NCBI GenBank assembly: GCA_947449315.1
Contig: CANFRC010000002.1
Coordinates: 1-64,000 of the forward strand
DNA from: Bacteroidota bacterium
GTDB lineage: Bacteria > Bacteroidota > Bacteroidia > 2-12-FULL-35-15
Direction: 5' to 3'
Length of the DNA stretch: 64,000 bases
Every line of letters begins with the position of its first letter. The first letter of the stretch is position 1. The notes under the pieces were generated by a model. That model did not search any database. It saw only the letters and a program-made list of their open reading frames with translations, and was not told the origin of the DNA. Positions 37,660 through 45,902 of the stretch are shown piece by piece. The translations under genes and the position numbers were made by a program.

Positions 37660-38991
37660 ATGAAGTTAATCAACAAGCTTATTTTGCCGCTAATTATCTG
37701 TGTAGTTGTGATGTGCTCCTCAAATATTCAATGGGGTAAGAACAGTTGGAAAGATATCATTGAAGCTGATGGAAAGGGCTATTATGCTTATTTGCCAGCG
37801 GCATTTATTTATCATGATCTGAATTTTTCATTTTTTGATTCCATCGAAAAAAAATATCCGAACCCTCACATTTATTATGATTATAGAATTGGCGAAAAAA
37901 ATAAAAAGGCTGATAAATATTTTGTTGGAACTGCAATAGCGATGTCTCCCTTTTTTCTTCTTGCTCATTTCTCATCTGGTTTATTAGGATATGAGGCCGA
38001 TGGTTATTCAAAAATTTATCCTGTTATGATAAATGTTGCTGCGGTATTTTATTTATTCCTTGGATTGTTTTATCTTAAAAAACTCTTAGGACGATACGGA
38101 ACATCAGATAACTTGATCAGCTTTATCCTGATTGCCATAACGTTTGCAACAAATGTATTTTATTACACAGTTTGTGAGCCGGCTATGTCGCATATTTATT
38201 CCTTCGCATTTATAACAATGTTGTTGTATTTCTTGCATCAGTTTTTTACTTCTCCTAAAGCTCACCTCATTTTGATTATAGCATTTTTGTATGGTATCAT
38301 TATTTTGATTCGTCCAGTTAATGGATTGATAATTTTTATTGCACCATTTATTTCCGGGAATCGAGATCGGTTTACGAAGGGATTATTTTTTTTGCGCTCA
38401 CATTTTAGGGAGAGCCTATTAGGAATAATGATTTTTATTTCAATACTCTTTTTTCAATTGTTAGTGTATAAGATCCAAACAGGTAATTTCTGGATTGATT
38501 CTTATGGCGCTGAAAAATTTAATTGGAACGATGCCCATCCTTTTCGTTTTTTGTTTAGCTATAAAAAAGGATTGTTTGTTTATACACCGCTTGCATTTAT
38601 TGGAACCGTGGGTTTCTTTAGGTTAATTAAGAATAGCAAGTTTCAATTTTATTCGCTTACAATTTTTCTACTACTATTACTATATGTTTTATCCTCTTGG
38701 TGGAATTGGTGGTATGGTGGTAGTTTTAGTTCAAGGGTAAGTATTGAATATTATGCAATTCTGGCTTTACTGATTCATTTCGCATATGAAATAATAATAT
38801 CTAAGTGGTGGAGATGGATCTATTCAAGTTTGATTATTTGTTGCATTCTTATCTGTCAGATCCAGACGTATCAGTATCGTTATTATTTCATTCATTGGGA
38901 AAAAATGGACCAAGATCATTATTGGAAAGTATTTCTTCGCATAGATCAGCTTGGAAAAGTTAATCCCAATGCTGATTTACTAATAGAATAA
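37660..38991 (+). CDS. Multi-span membrane protein, possible GT-C glycosyltransferase
   Basis: The protein has 443 residues from ATG at 37660; a GTG at 37597 would overlap the divergent gene and is less likely. There are about ten membrane helices. The first extracytoplasmic loop carries the acidic EADGKGYYAYLPA near residues 31-43, reminiscent of the Asp motif of GT-C/PMT-type glycosyltransferases. A later loop has the aromatic SSWWNWWYGGSFSSR segment. No precise family was assigned. It would use a lipid-linked sugar in the inner membrane if the analogy holds. Confidence 0.6.
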   Translation: MKLINKLILPLIICVVVMCSSNIQWGKNSWKDIIEADGKGYYAYLPAAFIYHDLNFSFFDSIEKKYPNPHIYYDYRIGEKNKKADKYFVGTAIAMSPFFLLAHFSSGLLGYEADGYSKIYPVMINVAAVFYLFLGLFYLKKLLGRYGTSDNLISFILIAITFATNVFYYTVCEPAMSHIYSFAFITMLLYFLHQFFTSPKAHLILIIAFLYGIIILIRPVNGLIIFIAPFISGNRDRFTKGLFFLRSHFRESLLGIMIFISILFFQLLVYKIQTGNFWIDSYGAEKFNWNDAHPFRFLFSYKKGLFVYTPLAFIGTVGFFRLIKNSKFQFYSLTIFLLLLLYVLSSWWNWWYGGSFSSRVSIEYYAILALLIHFAYEIIISKWWRWIYSSLIICCILICQIQTYQYRYYFIHWEKMDQDHYWKVFLRIDQLGKVNPNADLLIE

Positions 38992-39006
38992 GCCTAGTTT
39001 ATTTTC

Positions 39007-39774
39007 TTAGAGCTCTTTAGCTTTGTTCCAATATACATCCATCTCAGCCAGAGTCATCTCACTCAGCGGTTTGCCAATTTTCGCTGCTTCCGATTCTAAA
39101 TATTGAAATCGTTTGATGAATTTTTTATTTGTTTTTTCAAGTGCATCTTCGGCATTGATATCAAGAAACCTTGCATAATTTATTAGTGAAAATAAAACAT
39201 CTCCGAATTCGCCTTCTACTTTTTCTTTTGAAGCATTGGCGTCTACCTCATATTTTAATTCAGCAATTTCTTCCTGTACTTTCTCCCAAACTTGTTCCGG
39301 TTTTTCCCAATCAAACCCAACAGCTCTCGCTTTTTCCTGAATTCTTGATGCTTTTACGAGGGAGGGTAATGATGCAGGTACTCCTCCCAGAACAGATTTG
39401 TTTCCTTCTTTCAGCTTTAATTTTTCCCAATTTTCTTTTACTTCCTCTTCGTTAGCAACTTTAACATCACCATAGATGTGTGGGTGGCGGTAAATTAGTT
39501 TTTCGCACAAGGAGTTAATCACATCTGCAATGTTAAATTCATTTGTCTCAGAAGCAATTCGCGCATAAAACACAATGTGTAACAATACGTCTCCTAATTC
39601 TTTTTTAATATGAGACATATCTTTTTCAATGATAGCATCCGCTAATTCATATGTCTCTTCAATTGTTAAATGTCGAAGACTTTCTATGGTCTGTTTTTTA
39701 TCCCATGGGCATTTCTCACGTAATTCGTCCATTATTGTTAATAATCGCTCAAATGCTTTTAATTTTTCGTCCAT
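39007..39774 (-). CDS. mazG: Nucleoside triphosphate pyrophosphohydrolase MazG
   Basis: This enzyme hydrolyses NTPs to NMP and PPi, cleaning damaged nucleotides. The protein has 255 residues with two MazG domains. The first has CPWDKKQTIESLRHLTIEETYELADAI and ELGDVLLHIVFYARIA; the second has EEIAELKYEV and EFGDVLFSLINYARFL. The EExxE and ExxD metal motifs are visible. The length and two-domain form match MazG itself. Confidence 0.95.
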   Translation of the reverse strand: MDEKLKAFERLLTIMDELREKCPWDKKQTIESLRHLTIEETYELADAIIEKDMSHIKKELGDVLLHIVFYARIASETNEFNIADVINSLCEKLIYRHPHIYGDVKVANEEEVKENWEKLKLKEGNKSVLGGVPASLPSLVKASRIQEKARAVGFDWEKPEQVWEKVQEEIAELKYEVDANASKEKVEGEFGDVLFSLINYARFLDINAEDALEKTNKKFIKRFQYLESEAAKIGKPLSEMTLAEMDVYWNKAKEL

Positions 39775-39843
39775 TTTTATCCTGTTTTGTGTACTTGATA
39801 CAAATATCTGATAAATTAATGATTATTCAATTGTAAATGAGTG

Positions 39844-39872
39844 TTGTAAAGCCAATTATTTTGATAATTTTG
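39844..39872 (+). promoter_or_regulatory. Bacteroidota-type promoter for PagL-like gene
   Basis: TTG at 39844-39846 is followed after 18 nt by TAATTTTG at 39865-39872. The start codon is at 39882, so the message would have a leader of only a few nt or none. Confidence 0.7.
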
Positions 39873-39881
39873 TAGACGAAA

Positions 39882-41018
39882 ATGAGTACATTAAAATTTG
39901 ATAGAATAGTTTTGAAAGGATTGCTGACTATAGTAATAGTTGGGTTTTCTCTATTTTCTTTAGTTGCTCAAGATTCAATTAAGGACGCACCGAAAAAGAA
40001 TTTTATTATTTCAACCCAAGGCCATTATGGTTTTATTATTAGCCATCATGGAAATGTAGTTCATTTGATCAAAGGACATATTTATGGTGGTGAGATTAAT
40101 TATATTTTCAGAACCTCAGGACAAAAATGTTGGCATCCAATTTATCATTACCCCGAGTTTGGTATTTGTGCCGTGCACTTATACTTGGCAAATCCTTCCG
40201 TATTAGGTAATTTGGATGCAATATATCCATATACAAATATTAGGTTAAACAAAGAGTCGAGAAAACTCCGTCTTAATTTACGATTGGGATTTGGACTCGC
40301 CTATATTTCAAAACCTTTTGATCGATTTACAAACCATAAAAATAATGTGATAGGTTCCCATTATAACGGTTTTGTTAATTTACGATTCTCTTCGGCTTAT
40401 ATGATTACCAAAGCCTGGCGATTGGATGCTGGTGTAGGACTTTCTCATGCATCAAACGGAACAATAAAAACGCCTAATTTGGGGTTAAATATGGCAACCA
40501 TAAACCTAGGTGTTGGATATGTTTTTGGCAATAAAAATTTGTTGATGAAATGTGATTCAGTAATGCCTCCACCTCCTAAAAAATGGCATCCTTTTGTCAT
40601 TGGTGTTTTCGGTATCAAAGAATTGGAGCATCCTGATGGTCCCAAATACGCTGCTTATGGCTTAAGTTTTAATATGTATCATTCTCATTCCTATAAAAAT
40701 AGGTTTGGTGGTGGAATCGAAATAGCATACAACAATGCCACTAAAAAGCAGTTGCTGAACGATTCTGTTACAGTAATAAAAACAAAGGATGTTATTCAAG
40801 GTGGTGTGAAATTGAGTTATGCATTTACACTGCAGCGATTATCTTTCCCGATTGATTTTGGTATGTATTTTTATAAAAGTGAAGCCGAGAATGATCTGTT
40901 CTTTCATCGGATTGGTATCAGGTATATGGTTACGGATCATCTGATCGCAAATATTACTTTATTGACCCATTGGGCTAGAGCCGATTATTTTGAATGGGGT
41001 ATAGGCTATGAATTTTAG
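39882..41018 (+). CDS. Acyloxyacyl hydrolase / PagL-like outer-membrane lipid A deacylase
   Basis: The protein has 378 residues. A signal peptide (about 1-30, ending LFSLVAQ) precedes an outer-membrane barrel. The segment GVGLSHASNGTIKTPNLGLN carries the His-Ser pair used by PagL-type lipid A 3-O-deacylases, and LRLGFGLAYISKPFD also fits. The family is annotated as acyloxyacyl hydrolase in Bacteroidota. It opens a tight four-gene run (12, 30 and -1 nt gaps) of envelope genes. Confidence 0.82.
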   Translation: MSTLKFDRIVLKGLLTIVIVGFSLFSLVAQDSIKDAPKKNFIISTQGHYGFIISHHGNVVHLIKGHIYGGEINYIFRTSGQKCWHPIYHYPEFGICAVHLYLANPSVLGNLDAIYPYTNIRLNKESRKLRLNLRLGFGLAYISKPFDRFTNHKNNVIGSHYNGFVNLRFSSAYMITKAWRLDAGVGLSHASNGTIKTPNLGLNMATINLGVGYVFGNKNLLMKCDSVMPPPPKKWHPFVIGVFGIKELEHPDGPKYAAYGLSFNMYHSHSYKNRFGGGIEIAYNNATKKQLLNDSVTVIKTKDVIQGGVKLSYAFTLQRLSFPIDFGMYFYKSEAENDLFFHRIGIRYMVTDHLIANITLLTHWARADYFEWGIGYEF

Positions 41019-41030
41019 TAATGAAATAGA

Positions 41031-41771
41031 ATGAATTTATTAAATCGATTAATAGTATTTTTTATTTCAGCATTGGTGCTGTTATTTTCTGCTTGCAAGA
41101 AAGAAAACAGATGCGATTGTATTAAACGCACAGGAGATATTATTACGGAAGTTAGAACAGTTAAAGCTTTTGATAGATTGCAAGTGGAACAAAATGTAAA
41201 TGTTTTTATTACTGAAGATCCAACATTTGAAGTGAAAGTGGAGGCAGGAGAAAACATTGTTCCATTAATCCAGACTGTTGTAGAAGATGGCACATTAATC
41301 ATCAGAAATAAAAATAAATGTAATTGGGCTAGAGCTTACAACAAGCCATTAAATGTATATATCAAGACTCCAAGTTTAGCTTATATTAGTATGAATGGTA
41401 CAGGAACGATCAAAAGTTTAAATACATTAACACAGGATACTTTGGATATCACGATTGAAAACTCTGGGAATGTTGACCTTACTGTTAATAGTTTAAAAGT
41501 GGTTTCTCATATGTTTGGTTATGGAGATCTTACTTTGCATGGACATACAAATGAAAATGCCTGTAGTATTGGAGGCACAGCATTTTTAAATTGTAAGGAC
41601 CTTACAACAAGTTATACTTGGGTTCAATCTTTTACCTTAGGTACATGCTATGTAACAGCGTCAGATCTATTGATATGCAGATTTGATGACAAAGGTGATA
41701 TTTATTGTTATGGTCATCCTACAACTGTTCAACAAACAAATAATGGCTCGGGTCAGTTACACATTGAGTAA
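41031..41771 (+). CDS. Head-GIN domain lipoprotein (DUF2807)
   Basis: The protein has 246 residues. A lipoprotein signal peptide with lipobox FSAC (Cys near 22) precedes a right-handed beta-helix-like DUF2807 domain: VKAFDRLQVEQNVNVFITEDP, VEAGENIVPLIQTVVEDGTLII and ISMNGTGTIKS. The family adopts an auto-transporter-adhesin-like fold; function is unknown. It lies 12 nt after the PagL-like gene. Confidence 0.85.
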   Translation: MNLLNRLIVFFISALVLLFSACKKENRCDCIKRTGDIITEVRTVKAFDRLQVEQNVNVFITEDPTFEVKVEAGENIVPLIQTVVEDGTLIIRNKNKCNWARAYNKPLNVYIKTPSLAYISMNGTGTIKSLNTLTQDTLDITIENSGNVDLTVNSLKVVSHMFGYGDLTLHGHTNENACSIGGTAFLNCKDLTTSYTWVQSFTLGTCYVTASDLLICRFDDKGDIYCYGHPTTVQQTNNGSGQLHIE

Positions 41772-41801
41772 AGAATATTCATTAGTTTAAAAATTTAATA
41801 A

Positions 41802-42518
41802 ATGAAATTGAATAGTCTAAAAATACATTACCTCATTAGATTGACTTTCTTTTGGCTACTTTATTTCGCCTTGTTCAGAGTGTTGTTTATTTTGTACCAT
41901 CACGCAAAAATTCCGGATGGTGAACATTCTGAAACCAGCCTCAGTTTTATTTATGCTCTCCGCTTAGATCTCTCAACGATTGCAGCCTTAATATTTGTCC
42001 CGTTTGTATTATGGGCTTTTCAACAGTTTTACAAAAGTAGATTTATTCACAGGCTCAATTTAGTTTACACGATTACGTTGATTATTATCGTTTCCACGTT
42101 GAGCATCTTCAATACCAAAATATATGGTGAATACGGAACACTTTTGAATACAGAAGATCTTGCGTATCTCTTATATCCCAAAGAGGCGGTGACTTTTTTG
42201 TCTGTTTGGTCATTGCTTCTTTTGTTATCGGCATCTGCGTTCTTTGCCTTCATTGGTATTAAATCATACAAAAGAAATATCACCAATTTTTCTCACCCCG
42301 TGGAAAATAATAAAATGAAAATAGCCCAAATCATTTTGATTCCGTTTCTTTTGTTTTTATTTCTTAGAGGGGGCTTTCAGCAGGTACCCATCAGCGATAA
42401 GGATTCTCATTATTCGAAATTGAATATCAATAACGATATAGCAACAAACAATATTTGGTTTTTAGGGCACAGCATTTGTCAGAGAAATGATGTCATCATA
42501 AAAATGGATAATAAATAA
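41802..42518 (+). CDS. LTA-synthase-like membrane domain lacking the sulfatase domain (truncated)
   Basis: The protein has 238 residues. It corresponds to the N-terminal five-helix membrane region of Bacteroidota LTA-synthase/alkaline-phosphatase-superfamily proteins: SFIYALRLDLSTIAAL, FNTKIYGEYGTLLNTEDLAYL, FLRGGFQQVPIS, NNIWFLGHSI. Full-length relatives continue with an extracytoplasmic sulfatase-fold catalytic domain of roughly 350-400 residues. Here the frame stops right after the junction. The TAA overlaps the ATG of the T9SS plug gene (TAATG). It could be a degraded gene or a retained membrane-only protein. Confidence 0.7.
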   Translation: MKLNSLKIHYLIRLTFFWLLYFALFRVLFILYHHAKIPDGEHSETSLSFIYALRLDLSTIAALIFVPFVLWAFQQFYKSRFIHRLNLVYTITLIIIVSTLSIFNTKIYGEYGTLLNTEDLAYLLYPKEAVTFLSVWSLLLLLSASAFFAFIGIKSYKRNITNFSHPVENNKMKIAQIILIPFLLFLFLRGGFQQVPISDKDSHYSKLNINNDIATNNIWFLGHSICQRNDVIIKMDNK

Positions 42519-43891
42519 TGACCAATAACAGAACGCTTCGTCTAATATTTCTATTGTTGGTTTTTCTAGCTGCGATAAAACCTTCGTTTTTACTCGCACA
42601 GAAATCCAAGAGGGCGGCATTGTGGAAATCGTTGAATACCCCAACCAATAGTGATACAGCAGCAGCAGATTATTATGGCGATAATTCACTTCGCTATGAA
42701 GATTTTGTTTATAAAAAAAATATCAAAACAGTGCAGCTCAGAGACGAGAGTTTTGAGCTTACACAGGCAATTCTTAATCTTGATTCTCAGGAAAAATTAA
42801 AATTAAGTTTTGATGACCTAGATGCAGATTTGAAAAATTATTCGTACACAATTATTCAATGCAATGCCAATTGGGAACCTTCTGATTTGATGGCGAATGA
42901 ATACATTGACGGCTTTATAGAAAATTCAGTTTTAGATTATCGTTATTCTTTTAATACATTACAAAAATATACGCATTATAATTTTGTATTCCCAAATAAT
43001 TCCATGCGAATAACCAAATCCGGTAATTATCTTCTTAAAGTATACTTGGAGAGCAATCCCGAAAATCTTATTATTACCAGAAGATTTATGGTTTTTCAAA
43101 ATAAGGTAGCGATAGAATCAAAAGTAACAGCTGCAAGCATTATAGAAGATCGTCTTTTTAAACATGAAATCGATTTTACTATTGACCATGGAGGATATCC
43201 GATTACAAATCCATATGGAGATCTTAAGATTGTTATCACTCAAAACAATCGTTGGGACAATGCAAAAATAAATTTAAAGCCTTTATTTGTTAAAGACCAG
43301 CAATTGGTTTATGACTATGATCAGGAGAATGTTTTTGATGGAGGAAACGAATTCCGTTATTTTGATACACGCAGTGTTCGTTATCATGCGGGTGGAATAA
43401 AAGCGATATTTAAGGATTCACTCGGTATTCATGTTGACCTGGTTTCTGACGAGAAGCGAAGCTTTAAAAGATATTATTCACAACCGGATATGAATGGCGA
43501 TTTTTTAATAAAAGTTCAGGAGGGTAATAATAGCGAAGTAGAAGCCGATTATTGTTATGTAACATTTTTTCTCCCTTATGATGATCCTTTGACGGATGGT
43601 AATCTCTATGTTTTTGGTGCAGTAAATGCTTGGAAATGTGGTACCGAAAATTTAATGCATTACAATCCAAAGCGTTTTGGTTATGAATGTACTTTATATC
43701 TTAAACAAGGGTATTATAATTATGAATATGTGTTTTTAAAAGATGGAGAAAATGCAGCTGATCAAACCTTAATAGAAGGAATGCATTATGAAACAGAGGA
43801 TGATTATACCATCTACGTATACCATCGTCAGCAAGGTTTATTTTATGACCAGTTGATTGGAGTGAAACGTTTGAATTCAATGAAACAGTAG
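42518..43891 (+). CDS. Type IX secretion system plug protein (DUF5103)
   Basis: The protein has 457 residues. A signal peptide (about 1-28, ending LLAQ) is followed by the DUF5103 domain: VQLRDESFELTQAIL, NANWEPSDLMANEYIDGF, RRFMVFQNKVAIE, FTIDHGGYPITNPYGDLKI and a late GNLYVFGAVNAWK segment. The Flavobacterium johnsoniae homologue plugs the SprA translocon pore of the type IX secretion system on the periplasmic side. Presence of this gene indicates that the organism has a T9SS. Its start overlaps the previous stop by 1 nt. Confidence 0.88.
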   Translation: MTNNRTLRLIFLLLVFLAAIKPSFLLAQKSKRAALWKSLNTPTNSDTAAADYYGDNSLRYEDFVYKKNIKTVQLRDESFELTQAILNLDSQEKLKLSFDDLDADLKNYSYTIIQCNANWEPSDLMANEYIDGFIENSVLDYRYSFNTLQKYTHYNFVFPNNSMRITKSGNYLLKVYLESNPENLIITRRFMVFQNKVAIESKVTAASIIEDRLFKHEIDFTIDHGGYPITNPYGDLKIVITQNNRWDNAKINLKPLFVKDQQLVYDYDQENVFDGGNEFRYFDTRSVRYHAGGIKAIFKDSLGIHVDLVSDEKRSFKRYYSQPDMNGDFLIKVQEGNNSEVEADYCYVTFFLPYDDPLTDGNLYVFGAVNAWKCGTENLMHYNPKRFGYECTLYLKQGYYNYEYVFLKDGENAADQTLIEGMHYETEDDYTIYVYHRQQGLFYDQLIGVKRLNSMKQ

Positions 43892-44045
43892 TATCGTAAG
43901 CAACCCTTTTTTCGCACAAAATAATTTTACAACTTCGAGATTTTTTTATTGTGTTGAAAACCTTTTCTATTTAATAATTGTTTGTATCAATAAGAAATGT
44001 TTAATATTGTACACAGCCAATCCAAGCATTACAAAATGATATGTT

Positions 44046-44441
44046 ATGGGAACACAATCTACACAAGTAACACACGGAATTAAAATCAGTGTGGAAACTA
44101 AATTTCAAAGCGAACATTCTGTTTCGGAGCACCGTCATTTTTTGTTTTCATATTGTATCACCATTGAAAACAAAAGCGAATATACTGTTCAACTAATCTC
44201 CCGTCATTGGGATATTTACGATTCTAGCAGCGAGCATAGCGAAGTTGATGGCGAAGGAGTGGTGGGTGAACAGCCTGTTTTAGAACCAGGCGAAGTGTTT
44301 GAATATGAGTCGGCTTGCAGTTTAACAACAGATATGGGGAAAATGAAAGGCACTTACTTGATGGAACGTAAAGTTGATAAAGCCCTTTTTCATGTGAACA
44401 TTCCTGAATTTGAATTGATTGTTCCTCAGCGTTTGAATTAG
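44046..44441 (+). CDS. apaG: ApaG domain protein
   Basis: The protein has 131 residues, a fibronectin-like cytoplasmic protein. Conserved segments are FSYCITIENKSEYTVQLISRHW, GEGVVGEQPVLEPGEVFEYESAC and MKGTYLM. ApaG was linked to Co/Mg efflux by genetics; the actual biochemical role is unclear. The gene stands alone, and the 154-nt gap upstream shows nothing else recognisable. Confidence 0.93.
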   Translation: MGTQSTQVTHGIKISVETKFQSEHSVSEHRHFLFSYCITIENKSEYTVQLISRHWDIYDSSSEHSEVDGEGVVGEQPVLEPGEVFEYESACSLTTDMGKMKGTYLMERKVDKALFHVNIPEFELIVPQRLN

Positions 44442-44478
44442 TTAATTAGGCTTTAGGGGTTGGCTTTATGGATATGTC

Positions 44479-44949
44479 TTACCTTTTTACACCCATAAAT
44501 TCGGAAGCATCTCTAAGCATAGCTCCCACTTTTTTATCGATTGCCAAAGTGAAATTCCGATCTGAAATGGATGTTAGGTCTACCCATCTGAATGTTTGAG
44601 CGTAATCGGTCCGATTGGGGAAATCAAATACTTTTTCTGTGGTTGTAATCTCAAAAGTTGTTACTGGCCTAACAACATAATAAATACTAATGATTTGATG
44701 TTCTTTATTGTATGCGGATATCTGGAAGTAATCGGTAGTATAAAAGTGTGTTATTACTTCTACTTCATTATTTGTTTCTTCCATGAATTCACGGATAATA
44801 CAATCAATTGTACCTTCTCCAAATTCTAAACCCCCTCCTGGAAATTTTGTAATCTCATGACCTTTGATCAATTCGTCTGTTAATAGAACCTGGTTTTGCT
44901 CATTGATCAAGATTCCATATACGCGCACATTAAATTTTTGAATTTCCAT
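44479..44949 (-). CDS. Nudix hydrolase
   Basis: The protein has 156 residues. The Nudix box is visible as GGGLEFGEG followed by REFMEET near residues 38-60, with the two Glu metal ligands in place. The substrate is unknown. The -7 box TATCTTTG ends 4 nt before the ATG, so the message is probably leaderless. Confidence 0.88.
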   Translation of the reverse strand: MEIQKFNVRVYGILINEQNQVLLTDELIKGHEITKFPGGGLEFGEGTIDCIIREFMEETNNEVEVITHFYTTDYFQISAYNKEHQIISIYYVVRPVTTFEITTTEKVFDFPNRTDYAQTFRWVDLTSISDRNFTLAIDKKVGAMLRDASEFMGVKR

Positions 44950-44953
44950 ATTG

Positions 44954-44961
44954 CAAAGATA
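44954..44961 (-). promoter_or_regulatory. -7 box directly before Nudix start
   Basis: TATCTTTG on the minus strand matches TAnnTTTG. A TTTG lies 15 nt further upstream, slightly closer than usual. The ATG follows after CAAT, predicting a leaderless transcript. Confidence 0.65.
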
Positions 44962-45056
44962 CTATGCTTTCTTAAACAAATGAATTAGATGTACATTGTC
45001 ATAAGGTAAAAGTATAGATATGAATGTTTCAGGAAATAGTACGATCTATTAATAGC

Positions 45057-45746
45057 TTACTCTTTTATGCCTCTTACCATTTCTCTTTTTCTCGGAGGAC
45101 CAGGTAATGTTTCTACTTTGAATCCTATTCTTTTTAAGGAACGTTTTACTTCACCTTTTGCGCAATAGGTAACCAGGCATCCATTAGTTGTGGTAGCCGA
45201 AAAAATTTTTGAAAACAATTCATCTTCCCACATATCGGGCTGAACACGTGGTCCAAATGCATCGAAATAAATTAGGTCAAAAGCCTTAGTAAGTTGTACG
45301 TCTTGTAATGTGTTATTTATTTTATTTAATTTAAAATGTTCCGAAATTGTCACATCTTTTTGCCATTCGCTCGAATGTAATTGTTCGAAGATCTTTTTTA
45401 CATTCTTTTTTTCATGGTGAAAAAGGTTGGCAATCCATTCAGCATAGTTCAATTCTTTTAGCAAATTGTCTTCGAGAGGGAATGCTTCTAGTCCTGTGTA
45501 ATTAATTTTGATATTTAATTTTTCTGCTTCAAGGCACGTTAAAAGAGCATTTAATCCTGTTCCAAAGCCAATTTCTAGGATATTTATTTCCTGATAATTT
45601 TTATTGTGCATGTATTGAAGACCTGATTTAATAAATACATGCAAAGCTTCCTGAATTGCACCATGAATAGAATGGTAGTGTTCATCGAGGTCTTTTACAT
45701 ACAATGAATGTGAGCCGTCAGCAGTAGTTATTAGGGTTCTTTTCAT
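45057..45746 (-). CDS. mnmD: tRNA (5-methylaminomethyl-2-thiouridine)(34)-methyltransferase MnmD
   Basis: This is a SAM-dependent enzyme that finishes mnm5s2U34 in tRNA wobble positions. The protein has 229 residues. The SAM motif ILEIGFGTGLNALLT lies near 53-67, the family motif FDAFGPRVQPDMWEDELF near 163-180, and the C-terminus ends VETLPGPPRKREMVRG, characteristic of MnmD and MnmC(M). The oxidase half of MnmC is absent, so this is the stand-alone form. Confidence 0.93.
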   Translation of the reverse strand: MKRTLITTADGSHSLYVKDLDEHYHSIHGAIQEALHVFIKSGLQYMHNKNYQEINILEIGFGTGLNALLTCLEAEKLNIKINYTGLEAFPLEDNLLKELNYAEWIANLFHHEKKNVKKIFEQLHSSEWQKDVTISEHFKLNKINNTLQDVQLTKAFDLIYFDAFGPRVQPDMWEDELFSKIFSATTTNGCLVTYCAKGEVKRSLKRIGFKVETLPGPPRKREMVRGIKE

Positions 45747-45875
45747 CTATCCAATTATATAGTCCATTCTTTATGGTAGTATATCTTTATTTCAATAAAA
45801 GTAATAAGATTTTTTAGTTCTACTAATTTGTTCATTAACCATAGGAAACAATTTTCAGAAACCGAACAAAATGGT

Positions 45876-45883
45876 TAAGTTTG
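45876..45883 (+). promoter_or_regulatory. -7 box of MFS transporter gene
   Basis: TAAGTTTG matches TAnnTTTG. The transcript start near 45890 precedes the preferred ATG at 45903 by about 13 nt. Confidence 0.55.
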
Positions 45884-45902
45884 TGTTTATTATTTGATAC
45901 AT

